Positions 18,287-26,785 of a stretch of 64,000 nucleotides of DNA are shown piece after piece (position 1 is the stretch's first letter; every line of letters begins with the position of its first letter). Position numbers and translations under genes: made by a program. The notes beneath the pieces are model-generated. The model searched no databases and had not been told where the DNA came from. It saw nothing but the letters and a program-made list of their open reading frames with translations. The DNA is from Falsiruegeria mediterranea M17 (lineage in GTDB: Bacteria; Pseudomonadota; Alphaproteobacteria; Rhodobacterales; Rhodobacteraceae). The stretch is from the NCBI RefSeq assembly GCF_900302455.1, contig NZ_ONZG01000013.1:62001-126000 (forward strand), given 5' to 3'.

Positions 18287-18781
18287 TCAATCAACCAACC
18301 CACTCAGCAGCAGTGCGCTAAGCCAGAGCCCCAGGCCAAACACCCCATGCGTGATCAATCCACGCAGGCGCATCCTCCAAGGCTCTGGTGTTTTTGAAAC
18401 GGCAATGCCCCAGCCAAAGAACGGCTGAAAGACCAGCCAAGGCACCAGAATCGTCAAAACGCCAAAACTCAGCCCCTGCCAAACCTGCGGCATGCGCAGT
18501 GCCCCAGGACCGAAGAGCGCGGCAAACCCCATGCCAAACACCACCCCCAATCCGATATGTGCGGCCCATCCCAGCGCTGCTTCAGCCTGAACCGGTTGTG
18601 TGGCGCGGATGTCACCGTGAAACAGGCCCTGCCGATGTACCGATCCGAGCCATCGCCCAACCAGGCAATAAAACCCATGTGTCGCTGCAAAACCCTGGCG
18701 CAGAAGACCGACGCAATCGGTCACCAAGGTTGCCCCAAGGCCAAGGACACTACCCCAGGCCATCAATTCCAAAAAATCCAT
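18287..18781 (-). CDS. DUF2938-family membrane protein
   Basis: This 164-residue protein has four to five hydrophobic helices and the DUF2938 pattern (N-terminal GLGATLVTDCVGLL, central AALGWAAHIGLGVVFGMGFA, GLITHGVFGLGLWLSA). Members are uncharacterised inner-membrane proteins. It diverges from a MerR-type regulator gene with a 64-base gap that contains a MerR-like dyad, so it is probably the target of that regulator. The inducer is unknown. Confidence 0.82.
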   Translation of the reverse strand: MDFLELMAWGSVLGLGATLVTDCVGLLRQGFAATHGFYCLVGRWLGSVHRQGLFHGDIRATQPVQAEAALGWAAHIGLGVVFGMGFAALFGPGALRMPQVWQGLSFGVLTILVPWLVFQPFFGWGIAVSKTPEPWRMRLRGLITHGVFGLGLWLSALLLSGLVD

Positions 18782-18821
18782 GCGCTTTCCTTATATCAAA
18801 TGGTCGCGCAAGATGTGTGCA

Positions 18822-18841
18822 ACTTGAAGTGAGGTTTAAGT
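18822..18841. promoter_or_regulatory. Dyad typical of a MerR-family operator
   Basis: ACTTGAAGTGAGGTTTAAGT has matching ends (ACTTnAA and TTnAAGT) over 20 bases and lies 4 bases before the merR-like start, between two divergent genes. The size and near-symmetry fit MerR-family operators that span a stretched promoter spacer. Confidence 0.55.
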
Positions 18842-18845
18842 CAAC

Positions 18846-19253
18846 ATGTTCCGACTGGATATTTCCGAAGTTGCACGGCACAGCGGCTTCCCCCCCTCGA
18901 CCCTGCGCTTTTATGAAAAGCGGGGCCTGATCACGTCGGACGGGCGGCGTGGGCTGCGGCGGCAATACGACGATGGAGTTCTGATCAGGCTTGCCCTGAT
19001 CGCGCTTGGTCAAAGGGCGGGGTTTTCCTTGGATGACATCGCCGCATTGCTGCGGCCTCAAGGCGGAAAACTTGATCTCAGCCGTGCCGATTTGAGGAAC
19101 CAGGCCAACACCTTGCGAACCCAGGCGCAGGAATTGCAGGCCACGGCCGATCTGCTAGATCACATCGCCGCCTGTTCTGCGCCCTCTCATCTGGAATGCC
19201 CCAGGTTCCTGGCACTCATGAAAGACCCGCGGATCACACGTAAAGCGGTCTGA
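18846..19253 (+). CDS. MerR-family transcriptional regulator
   Basis: This 135-residue regulator has the MerR winged helix-turn-helix in residues 1-70 (LDISEVARHSGFPPSTLRFYEKRGLI, then RRQYDDGVLIRL). A coiled-coil dimer helix follows (residues 75-115), with a short tail holding two cysteines (AACSAPSHLECPRF) that could bind metal or sense thiol oxidation. It diverges from the DUF2938 gene and likely controls it. Confidence 0.9.
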   Translation: MFRLDISEVARHSGFPPSTLRFYEKRGLITSDGRRGLRRQYDDGVLIRLALIALGQRAGFSLDDIAALLRPQGGKLDLSRADLRNQANTLRTQAQELQATADLLDHIAACSAPSHLECPRFLALMKDPRITRKAV

Positions 19254-19314
19254 CTGTCTCATTCGACGGCCCATGAACCGGGGCGGTGTTGCAAAACCAG
19301 CCCCGCCAAACGCA

Positions 19315-19343
19315 TTCAGCCCGCCAGATGCTGGCGGGCTGAA
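19315..19343. terminator. Perfect hairpin between convergent merR-like and SIMPL genes
   Basis: TTCAGCCCGCCAG (19315-19327) and CTGGCGGGCTGAA (19331-19343) form a perfect 13-bp stem with an ATG loop. No T-run flanks it. It is probably a bidirectional transcription end. Confidence 0.7.
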
Positions 19344-19376
19344 CTATGGCTCAAGACACGAACGGCCTGCCAAAGC

Positions 19377-20084
19377 TCACTGACCGATGGCAAAGACCAT
19401 CGAAACCGTGGATTGATAGCTCACCTCGCCCGCCTCTATCGGCACGTCGGCGGATTCCATCGCCGCAAAGCGCGCGTTTGCGGCACGAGCATAGGGTTGT
19501 GCGCTGTTTTCCGAAATGCTCAGAACGTCACCCAGTTGGACGCCTGCTGCTGCCGCCAGCTGTGCGGCGCGATCCATGGCGTCCTTGACCGCCTCGGCAC
19601 GGGCCTGTTCGACCAGCGGCTTGGGGTCTTGCACCGAAAAGCGCAGGCCCTGGAATTCATTGGCACCGTCACCCACGACCTCCCCCAGGATCACGCCTAG
19701 CTTATCCATGTCCTTGACCCGCACGGCCAGGATGTTCGAAGCCGAAAATCCGGTGATGTGGTTTCGGTTCTGGCCGGTAGATTTGTCGATCATCTGCGTC
19801 CAGATCGGGTTCAGTGACAGTTGCTGGGTTTGGATGTCCCGGGCCTCGACGCCTTGCTCCTTGAGCCTGGCGATCACCTCGGCCAGCGTGGTCGAGGTCA
19901 GGTCCATCGCCTCGGCCGCCGTGGCGGCGGCGTTGGTCACACCAAGGTTGATCAACGCCTGATCGGGTACCGCCTGGACCTGCGCCTGTCCTGATACCTG
20001 GATGGTGCGCGGTTGCTCTTCGGCGCGCGCCAGCGTGGCAGCAGTGATCATGAGGGCGGTCACGAGGAAAACGAGTGTCTTCAA
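19377..20084 (-). CDS. SIMPL-domain (DUF541) periplasmic protein
   Basis: This 235-residue exported protein has a signal peptide (LVFLVTALMITAATLARAEE). The SIMPL/DUF541 domain covers the rest, with the recurring ISVSGQAQ-type start (IQVSGQAQVQAVPDQALINLGV) and ITGFSASNILAVRVKD. Family members such as E. coli YggE affect oxidative stress and envelope homeostasis; the mechanism is unclear. It is transcribed alone, converging on the MerR-like gene. Confidence 0.9.
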   Translation of the reverse strand: MKTLVFLVTALMITAATLARAEEQPRTIQVSGQAQVQAVPDQALINLGVTNAAATAAEAMDLTSTTLAEVIARLKEQGVEARDIQTQQLSLNPIWTQMIDKSTGQNRNHITGFSASNILAVRVKDMDKLGVILGEVVGDGANEFQGLRFSVQDPKPLVEQARAEAVKDAMDRAAQLAAAAGVQLGDVLSISENSAQPYARAANARFAAMESADVPIEAGEVSYQSTVSMVFAIGQ

Positions 20085-20412
20085 TGTATCTCTCCTGTCG
20101 AGTTTTGTCGCGGTTCGGGAAATCGCTGAGCCAAACAGGATCGCAAATGCCCCGAATACGCAGTGGGCGACCAGGGTATTGGCGATTCAAATTTGTTCCG
20201 AAACGCTTTGGACTTAGATCGGGTGCGACCCCTTGCCCAACAAGGGGGAAGATTTGTGTTTTTCTTTCCCTCGGCGGATGTCTGCTTTAAGGTCATCGCG
20301 CAGGCCTACACGTGTGGGGATTTCAGTCGTACAGTCTGGCGCGCAGAGCCAGAGTTCTGACGCCCGCGTGTGAATTGGGCCCGAAAATGAATTGGGATGG
20401 TACGGCCGCAAA
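20085..20412. other. Divergent promoter region between SIMPL gene and the PilM/PilP-like gene
   Basis: This stretch of 328 bases contains no convincing gene, tRNA or strong hairpin. Short in-frame stretches exist on both strands but lack ribosome binding sites. It presumably holds the two divergent promoters. Confidence 0.5.
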
Positions 20413-22800
20413 ATGAAACCCGCATTTGCGCTTTCTTTGTCGTTCGAGGGGATCTCTCTGCTGCACCGCGCAGCCGGGGGGTGGCGTCTGGTTGGAGACG
20501 TCGACATCAACAATGACACGTTCATGCAGGACCTGTCCGCATTGCGGGACAAGGCCTTGTTGCTGTCGCCTGATGGGATCAGCAGCAAGCTGATCCTGCC
20601 CAATGATCAGATCCGTTATCTGAGCGTCAACACCGGCTCGTTCGAGGGGGAAACGCGCACCTCGATCATCGAAAGCGCGGTGAATGAGGCGACCCCATAC
20701 ACCCTGGACGAGTTGATCTATGACACCTCGCCGGACGGGCATTTGACGCATATCGCCGTCGTCGCGCGCGAAACCCTGCAAGAGGCCGAGGATTTTGCCG
20801 CCAGCAATGGGTTTGCTCCGGTCAGCTTTGTCGCGGTGCCGGGTGAGAATGATTTCCTGGGCGAGCCCTATTTTGGCCCCACGCAAGCCGCATCCGGTCT
20901 GACCGGCGCAGATGCGATTGAACCTGACGGGATCGCCGTGGTTGTCATCGGTCCCGCCGAACTGCCCGTGGTCGAAGCGCCCCCGGAGCCCGAGGTGCAA
21001 GAGCCCACGCCAGAGGTCGAGGACGCCCCGACCGAACCGCCCGAAGCCCTCAGGGCGCCGGACCAAACGCAACCGGTTCCGGATCCCCAGCCCGTCGTTG
21101 GCTTCGCGAGCCGTCGTGGCAAACCCCCGGCCCCGGTCGCAAAGCCCGAGCCCGAACCGACGCCAGAGCCGCCAGAGGAACCGGCGCCCGATGTCGTAGC
21201 CTTTGCCAGCAAACGGACCACACCGCCTCCGGTGGCGATTCCTGAGGCGGCCCCTGCACCACCCGTTGCACCGCCACCGCCAGCACCCGAGCCAGTTTCA
21301 CACGAGCCGATGGCCATCGCCGTGGCCGAGGTCGAGCCCGCAGCAGGTTTTGCCGCGCCCCGTCTGCCGGGCCAAGAGGCCGAGACCGAAAAGGACCGCA
21401 TGACCATCTTTGGCGCGCGGGACGGCAATATTGGTGGCAAACCCAAATACCTTGGCCTGATGCTGACGGTTGCTCTGGTCCTGTTGCTGGCCGCCGTTGC
21501 GACCTGGGCTGGTCTCTTCTCCGGCATTGGACTGTTTGACGACCGATCGGAGCCGCGTGAGCTGACCCCTGCGACGGTGCCGGCGCCGCTTGACCCGGTG
21601 CAGCCACAATCACCAAGCCCCGCCCCGGCCCTGCCTGATCCGTCGGTCGCAACTCCGCCGCCAACAGCGCAGCTGACTGAGGACGCCCCGTCCGAGGAAG
21701 AGCTCGCCTCGCTGCCGCAAACCCAGGATTTGACCGAGACGGACAGCGCCGTTCTGGACGCTCTGCAAGTAGAACCGGAAACGGTTGAAACGGTCACACC
21801 CGAGGAAGCGGCCGACGCGGCGCCTGAAGAAGCCGTGGCCGGCGATGATCCGCTAGAGGGCACAAACCCCGAAACCCGCTATGCCGCCACCGGTATCTGG
21901 GACCGGGCCCCGGAAGAGCTCTTTACCCCGTCGATCATTGATCTGAACGACCTTTACGTTGCTTCGATTGATCGGACGGATCTGTCTCAGGACGCAGTCG
22001 CCCTGCCCACGCCGATTTCATATCAAACCGATCTGGATGTCGATTTGCCCGCCTCGCCGACCGCGGCCGGGACGGCCTTTGTTCTAAACGATCAGGGGCT
22101 TGTGACACCGACGCCCGAGGGCACGCTGAATCCCGATGGCATCCTCATATATCTGGGTCGACCTGCGCGTGTGCCACCTGCAGTCCCGGTCCGCTTTGAG
22201 GCCGCTCCCGAAACGGATGAGGCGTTGGAGCGTCTGGCCGGTCTGCGGCCCAGATTGCGTCCCGGAAATCTGATTGAACAGGCGGAACGTGATCAACTGG
22301 GGGGGCGCAGCCTGGAAGAGTTGGCAGGTCTTCGTCCCAAACTCCGCCCGTTCACCGAAAAACAGAAAGCCGAAGAGGATCAGACCCCCACGGCCCATGC
22401 CATTGTGCGCGGACCGCGCCCGAAGCTGCGGCCTCAGGATCTGGCCGCCAAAGCAACGCGCCGCACAGCGAGCTTGGGGTCGACGGCAGGGTTGGGGCGC
22501 GAATCTGACGACGTCGGGACCATCGCACCACGAACCGTCAAACCTGCGGCCCCTTCGCCAGCTTCGGTGGCGCGTCAGGCAACGCTAGACAATGCGATCA
22601 ACCTGCGTCGTGTGAATCTGATCGGTGTCTATGGAACACCCGCCAACCGCCGTGCCCTGGTCCGCCTGCCCAGTGGGCGCTACAAAAAGGTCAAAGTGGG
22701 GGACCGCGTCGACGGTGGCCGTGTTGTGGCCATTGGAGACAGCGAGCTACGCTACCAGAAAGGTGGCCGCAACATGACACTCAAGATCCCCAGCGGCTGA
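20413..22800 (+). CDS. Large Pro/Glu-rich bitopic protein with PilM/GspL-like N-terminus and PilP/GspC-like C-terminus
   Basis: This protein of 795 residues has four parts. Residues 1-150 resemble the cytoplasmic domain of GspL/PilM (FALSLSFEGISLL, LILPNDQIRYLSV, ESAVNEATPYTLDELIYD). Residues 150-340 are a Pro/Glu/Ala-rich linker. One transmembrane helix follows near 350-370 (LGLMLTVALVLLLAAVATWA), and then a long periplasmic Pro/acidic stretch with three copies of an RPRLRP/RPKLRP motif. The last 65 residues (VNLIGVYGTPANRRALVRL, KVKVGDRVDGGRVVAIG) match the small beta domain of PilP/GspC. No other pilus or secretion gene is nearby. The domain reading is mine by pattern and is moderately sure. 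The ATG at 20413 replaces an unlikely TTG at 20392. Confidence 0.75.
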   Translation: MKPAFALSLSFEGISLLHRAAGGWRLVGDVDINNDTFMQDLSALRDKALLLSPDGISSKLILPNDQIRYLSVNTGSFEGETRTSIIESAVNEATPYTLDELIYDTSPDGHLTHIAVVARETLQEAEDFAASNGFAPVSFVAVPGENDFLGEPYFGPTQAASGLTGADAIEPDGIAVVVIGPAELPVVEAPPEPEVQEPTPEVEDAPTEPPEALRAPDQTQPVPDPQPVVGFASRRGKPPAPVAKPEPEPTPEPPEEPAPDVVAFASKRTTPPPVAIPEAAPAPPVAPPPPAPEPVSHEPMAIAVAEVEPAAGFAAPRLPGQEAETEKDRMTIFGARDGNIGGKPKYLGLMLTVALVLLLAAVATWAGLFSGIGLFDDRSEPRELTPATVPAPLDPVQPQSPSPAPALPDPSVATPPPTAQLTEDAPSEEELASLPQTQDLTETDSAVLDALQVEPETVETVTPEEAADAAPEEAVAGDDPLEGTNPETRYAATGIWDRAPEELFTPSIIDLNDLYVASIDRTDLSQDAVALPTPISYQTDLDVDLPASPTAAGTAFVLNDQGLVTPTPEGTLNPDGILIYLGRPARVPPAVPVRFEAAPETDEALERLAGLRPRLRPGNLIEQAERDQLGGRSLEELAGLRPKLRPFTEKQKAEEDQTPTAHAIVRGPRPKLRPQDLAAKATRRTASLGSTAGLGRESDDVGTIAPRTVKPAAPSPASVARQATLDNAINLRRVNLIGVYGTPANRRALVRLPSGRYKKVKVGDRVDGGRVVAIGDSELRYQKGGRNMTLKIPSG

Positions 22801-22840
22801 CGTTGCCTCCGATCTACCCTGTACAGCTTTGTCAATCGAG

Positions 22841-23018
22841 GGGGGCTCCCGCGCCCGAGCGATCCTGACTGCGTCAGCACCGCCAACGGCCTTGGGCCGA
22901 GCGCCGCGCTGCGCGCGGCGCGGTCGCGAACAAACGCCATCTGCCGAGCGCAGCGAGGCCCGGCCCAACGGGAGGCGGTGTCCCGCAAGGGACATCAACG
23001 ACGGGCGGGAGCGCCCCC
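22841..23018 (+). repeat. Structured intergenic repeat, copy A
   Basis: This 178-bp copy begins GGGGGCTCCCGC and ends GCGGGAG-CG-CCCCC, so its ends pair. Inside are CGGCCTTGGGCCG pairing with CGGCCCAACGG, a perfect 9-bp hairpin GCGCCGCGC-TGC-GCGCGGCGC, and the hairpin TGTCCC-GCAA-GGGACA at 22979-22994. It lies between two convergent genes. Confidence 0.9.
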
Positions 23019-23042
23019 GGGCCATGTGCCTTACCTGCGCGT

Positions 23043-23077
23043 AAAAAAACCGCCACCTGCTGCGAGACAGGTGGCGG
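23043..23077 (-). terminator. Rho-independent terminator of hppD
   Basis: CCGCCACCTG (23050-23059) and CAGGTGGCGG (23068-23077) form a perfect 10-bp stem. On the minus strand the stem is followed by seven T. Confidence 0.95.
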
Positions 23078-23119
23078 CCAGTCTGGAAAGGCCGGATCAC
23101 CCGGCCACATCCGATCCGA

Positions 23120-24217
23120 TTATTCTGCGGCAGAGATTTCGCCGCTTTCGATCTGCTCGCGCTCGATCGACTCGAACAGGGCCTTGAAGTTGCCCTCGCC
23201 GAAACCGTCATCCCCTTTGCGCTGGATGAACTCAAAGAAGATCGGGCCAATCACGGTTTTCGAGAAGATCTGCAGCAGGATCTTGGTCTCGCCCCCATCC
23301 AGGACACCTTCGCCGTCGATCAGGATGCCGTGCTTCATCATCCGATCCTTGGGTTCGTCATGACCTGAAACGCGATCATAGGACATGTCATAATAGGCCT
23401 CGTTTGGCCCTGGCATGAACTTGAGCCCCTTGGCGGCGATGGCGTCGGTGCTGGCATAGATGTCGTCCGAACCAACGGCGATATGCTGGATGCCTTCGCC
23501 CTTGTATTTCTTCAGATAGGCCACGATTTGCCCGGTCTCTCCGCGATCTTCGTTGATGGGAATGCGGATGCGGCCACAGGGCGAGGTCAACGCGCGGCTG
23601 AACAGGCCGGTGAACTTGCCCTGGATGTCAAAGAAGCGGATTTCCTCGAAGTTGAACAGATCGCAATAGAACTTGAACCACTTGTCCATGTTGCCCTTGA
23701 ACACGTTGTGGGTCAGGTGATCGAGGTAAAAGAACCCGTCGCCGCGCGGCTTGGATTGGGTCAGCCATTCGAATTCCTCGTTATAGGGCGACGTGTCGTA
23801 GTACTGATCGACGAAGTAGATCAGCGAACCGCCGATGCCCTTGATTGCAGGCACATCCATGGTCTTGTCGGCCGCATCATAGGGTTCAGCACCCTTCGCC
23901 ACCGCGTGTTCGTAGGCCTTTTGCGCATCTACCACGCGCCAACCCATGGCCGCAGCACAGGGGCCGTGCTCTTCAACAAAGCGCGCGGCAAAGCTGTTTG
24001 GCTCGGCGTTCAGGATGTAGGTCACATCGCCTTGCTGCCACAACTCGACATTCTTGGTCTTGTGGCGGCCAGTCATAGCATAGCCCATGCGGGCAAAGAG
24101 ATCGCGCAGTTCTTGCGGCTCGGGATGGGCAAATTCGACAAATTCGAAACCGTCGGTACCGGCGGGGTTTTCTTCGCTGATGACAGACTTGGGGGCATTG
24201 TGCGGGAACGGACCCAT
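23120..24217 (-). CDS. hppD: 4-hydroxyphenylpyruvate dioxygenase
   Basis: This 365-residue Fe(II) dioxygenase converts 4-hydroxyphenylpyruvate to homogentisate in tyrosine breakdown. Landmarks are DHLTHNVFKGN, GIQHIAVGSDDIY and the C-terminal hallmark LLQIFSKTVIGPIFFEFIQRKGDDGFGEGNF, split here as LLQIFSKTVIGPIFFEF and IQRKGDDGFGEGNF. I chose the ATG at 24217 (AGGAG upstream, family length); an extended frame to 24508 would add 97 unrelated residues across the divergent regulator gene. It is followed by a strong terminator and diverges from an Lrp-type gene, a common pairing for control of this step. Confidence 0.97.
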   Translation of the reverse strand: MGPFPHNAPKSVISEENPAGTDGFEFVEFAHPEPQELRDLFARMGYAMTGRHKTKNVELWQQGDVTYILNAEPNSFAARFVEEHGPCAAAMGWRVVDAQKAYEHAVAKGAEPYDAADKTMDVPAIKGIGGSLIYFVDQYYDTSPYNEEFEWLTQSKPRGDGFFYLDHLTHNVFKGNMDKWFKFYCDLFNFEEIRFFDIQGKFTGLFSRALTSPCGRIRIPINEDRGETGQIVAYLKKYKGEGIQHIAVGSDDIYASTDAIAAKGLKFMPGPNEAYYDMSYDRVSGHDEPKDRMMKHGILIDGEGVLDGGETKILLQIFSKTVIGPIFFEFIQRKGDDGFGEGNFKALFESIEREQIESGEISAAE

Positions 24218-24359
24218 CGCGCATCTCCTGGCTAAATATGACGTGTTGATGCAAAAATAACCCATGCACGATACGGCGTTTGCGCGTATTCTCTCTGTAA
24301 CCTTAAAAAACATGCGCGTTCCCCGCATGTTTCCCGCGCAACACAAGGAAACCCCGCAC

Positions 24360-24815
24360 GTGCTGGACGACACAGACAACCGACTGCTGGCCGCCCTCCA
24401 GAAGGATGCACATCTGACCGCACAGCAATTGGGCGAGATGTTGAACCTGTCGCCCAGCCAGGCGGGACGCCGCCGACAACGGCTCGAGGCCGAGGGATTC
24501 ATCACCAACTATGCCGCCAAGCTGGACCCAGCCCGCCTGGGCCTGCACGTCCAGGGGTTTGTTCAGGTTCACCTTGGCACACATGGCCCAGATCAGTCGC
24601 AAGCTTTTGCCCGAATGGTGGACACCCGCCCCGAGATCACCAGCGCCTGGACCATGACCGGCGATGCCGATTACCTGTTGCACGTCTATTGTGCAGATTT
24701 GCCTGCGCTCAACAGCTTGATTCATCAGGTGATATTGCCGCATCCTGCAGTGGCACGGGTACAAAGCCAGATTGTCATGGATCAGTTGAAACGAGACGCC
24801 CCGCTGCCCACTTGA
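24360..24815 (+). CDS. Lrp/AsnC-family transcriptional regulator
   Basis: This 151-residue regulator has an N-terminal winged helix-turn-helix (LDDTDNRLLAALQKDAHLTAQQLGEMLNLSPSQAGRRRQRLE, given here for orientation as DDTDNRLLAAL to AGRRRQRLE) and a C-terminal RAM ligand domain (TGDADYLLHVYC). I chose the GTG at 24360, which has AAGGAAA upstream and gives the usual Lrp N-terminus; the longer frame from 24264 reaches into the hppD promoter. It diverges from hppD and probably controls it in response to an aromatic amino acid or keto acid. Confidence 0.9.
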   Translation: MLDDTDNRLLAALQKDAHLTAQQLGEMLNLSPSQAGRRRQRLEAEGFITNYAAKLDPARLGLHVQGFVQVHLGTHGPDQSQAFARMVDTRPEITSAWTMTGDADYLLHVYCADLPALNSLIHQVILPHPAVARVQSQIVMDQLKRDAPLPT

Positions 24816-24877
24816 CCTGGACCCCGACATAACCGGCCCCAAAGACCGGATAGAACCCAACATAGGATCATCCCCGC

Positions 24878-26758
24878 ATGGAAAATTTCCTGTACCAAGC
24901 CTCAATCTACCTCGCTGCGGCGGTGATTGCGGTGCCCTTATCGGCCCGGCTCGGGTTGGGGTCGGTCTTGGGGTATCTGGCGGCTGGGATCATCATCGGC
25001 CCGGTGCTGGGTCTGGTGGGTGCCGAGACCGAAAACCTGCAGCATGTGGCCGAATTTGGCGTTGTCATGATGCTGTTCCTGATCGGGTTGGAGCTGGAGC
25101 CTCGCGCGCTTTGGGACATGCGCGACAAACTGCTTGGCTTGGGCGGAATGCAGGTGGGCGTGTCAACGCTTGCGTTGATGGTGGCGGCGATGCTGGCGGG
25201 CCACCCCTGGTCGGTGTCGTTGGCCGTTGGCCTGACGCTTTCGCTATCCTCAACCGCAATCGTGTTGCAAACGCTGTCCGAAAAGGGGTTGATACAGACC
25301 AACGGCGGCCGGGCCACATTTTCGGTCCTGTTAACGCAAGACATTGCAGTGATCCCGATTCTGGCGTTTCTGCCATTGTTGGCGATGCAGACCGGCGCGC
25401 ACATAGAATCCGATGGTTCGATCGACCGGGGCACCGGGCACGGAGCAGACGCCGCGCATCATTCGCTTTCACTGGTCGAAGGGCTGCCGGGTTGGGCAGT
25501 AACACTTGTCACCATTGGTGCGGTTGCCTTTGTCATCTTGGCCGGCATCTATCTGACCCGCCCATTGTTCCGCTTCATCCACGCCACCCGCCTGCGCGAG
25601 ATGTACACTGCGCTGGCCTTGATGATCGTTGTCGGCATCTCGTTCCTAATGACCCTGGTGGGTCTGTCGCCCGCTCTGGGTGCCTTTTTGGCCGGCGTGG
25701 TACTGGCCAGCTCGGAATTCCGGCACGAGCTGGAAAGCGATCTTGAGCCCTTCAAGGGGCTGCTTTTGGGGCTGTTCTTCATCACCGTTGGCGCCGGCAT
25801 TAACTTTGGCTTTTTCTTCCAGGAACCGCTGGACCTGATCGGTCTGGCGCTTTTGGTAATAGTGGCCAAGGGGGCGATCCTCTACGTGATTGGGCGCGCC
25901 TTCAAGCTCAACCGGCGCGACCATTGGCTGTTCACGCTTGGGCTGGCGCAGGCTGGTGAGTTCGGTTTTGTGCTGCTGGCCTTTTCAGTCCAGCAGAACG
26001 TGATCCCGACGGATCTATCACAGAAACTTCTGCTGATCATCGCACTGACCATGCTGATCACACCGCTGCTCTTCATTCTGTATGACATTCTGAGCCGCAA
26101 CATGAAGGACAGCGCGCCGGAGCAGGTCGCGGATGAGATCGACGAAAAGGGCCCGGTCATCATTGCGGGCATCGGCCGCTTTGGTCAGATCGTCAACCGG
26201 CTGGTCCGCGCCACCGGGTTCAAAACCATTGTTCTGGATCATGACATCGACACGATCCAGCTGATGCGCCGGTTCGGGGTCAAGGGTTTCTTGGGCGATC
26301 CGACCCGCCCCGAGCTGCTCAAGGCCGCAGGAGTGGACAAGGCGCAGGTGCTGGTGGCCGCCATGGATCAGCGGGACGAGGTGACCAAACTGGTGGCCTA
26401 TGCGCGCCGCATCCGGCCCGACCTGCACATCATCGCGCGTGCCGCAGATCGCAATCATGTCTATGAACTGTATCAGGCGGGTGCCAGTGACATCGTGCGC
26501 GAGACTTTTGACAGTTCACTGCGGGCAGGTCGCTATGTGTTGGAGAATATCGGCCTGAGCGAGTATGAGGCCGCAGCCGCGGAAAAGACCTTCTACCACC
26601 ATGACCGCGACACCGTGCGGGAGCTGGCCGAGCTGTGGATACCAGGCACGCCAACGGCGGAAAACAAGGCCTATATCGAGCGCGCACAGGAGTTGGAGAA
26701 AGATCTGGAAACGGCGCTCCTCGAACTGGCCGAGGAGCACGCAAAGAAGTCCGCCTGA
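24878..26758 (+). CDS. CPA2-family K+(Na+)/H+ antiporter with TrkA-N domain (KefB/KefC-like)
   Basis: This 626-residue inner-membrane protein has about 12 hydrophobic helices in residues 1-385 (for example EFGVVMMLFLIGLELEP with the conserved LELEP) and a cytoplasmic RCK/TrkA-N domain from about 425 (VIIAGIGRFGQIVNRL, a Rossmann GxGxxG). A helical charged tail follows. KefB/C proteins release K+ in exchange for H+ under electrophile stress, gated by glutathione adducts; whether this member is gated that way cannot be seen. It converges on cobT. Confidence 0.93.
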   Translation: MENFLYQASIYLAAAVIAVPLSARLGLGSVLGYLAAGIIIGPVLGLVGAETENLQHVAEFGVVMMLFLIGLELEPRALWDMRDKLLGLGGMQVGVSTLALMVAAMLAGHPWSVSLAVGLTLSLSSTAIVLQTLSEKGLIQTNGGRATFSVLLTQDIAVIPILAFLPLLAMQTGAHIESDGSIDRGTGHGADAAHHSLSLVEGLPGWAVTLVTIGAVAFVILAGIYLTRPLFRFIHATRLREMYTALALMIVVGISFLMTLVGLSPALGAFLAGVVLASSEFRHELESDLEPFKGLLLGLFFITVGAGINFGFFFQEPLDLIGLALLVIVAKGAILYVIGRAFKLNRRDHWLFTLGLAQAGEFGFVLLAFSVQQNVIPTDLSQKLLLIIALTMLITPLLFILYDILSRNMKDSAPEQVADEIDEKGPVIIAGIGRFGQIVNRLVRATGFKTIVLDHDIDTIQLMRRFGVKGFLGDPTRPELLKAAGVDKAQVLVAAMDQRDEVTKLVAYARRIRPDLHIIARAADRNHVYELYQAGASDIVRETFDSSLRAGRYVLENIGLSEYEAAAAEKTFYHHDRDTVRELAELWIPGTPTAENKAYIERAQELEKDLETALLELAEEHAKKSA

Positions 26759-26777
26759 CCCTGTGTCCCGGTCAGGC
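26753..26777. terminator. Hairpin between antiporter and cobT
   Basis: GCCTGACC (26753-26760, containing the antiporter stop) pairs with GGTCAGGC (26770-26777). It lies between convergent genes and probably ends the antiporter transcript. Confidence 0.55.
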
Positions 26778-26785
26778 TACAGGTT

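Noticed and set aside
24218-24508. N-terminal extension of hppD
   Set aside because: It would overlap the divergent Lrp gene and exceeds the family length by about 97 residues.
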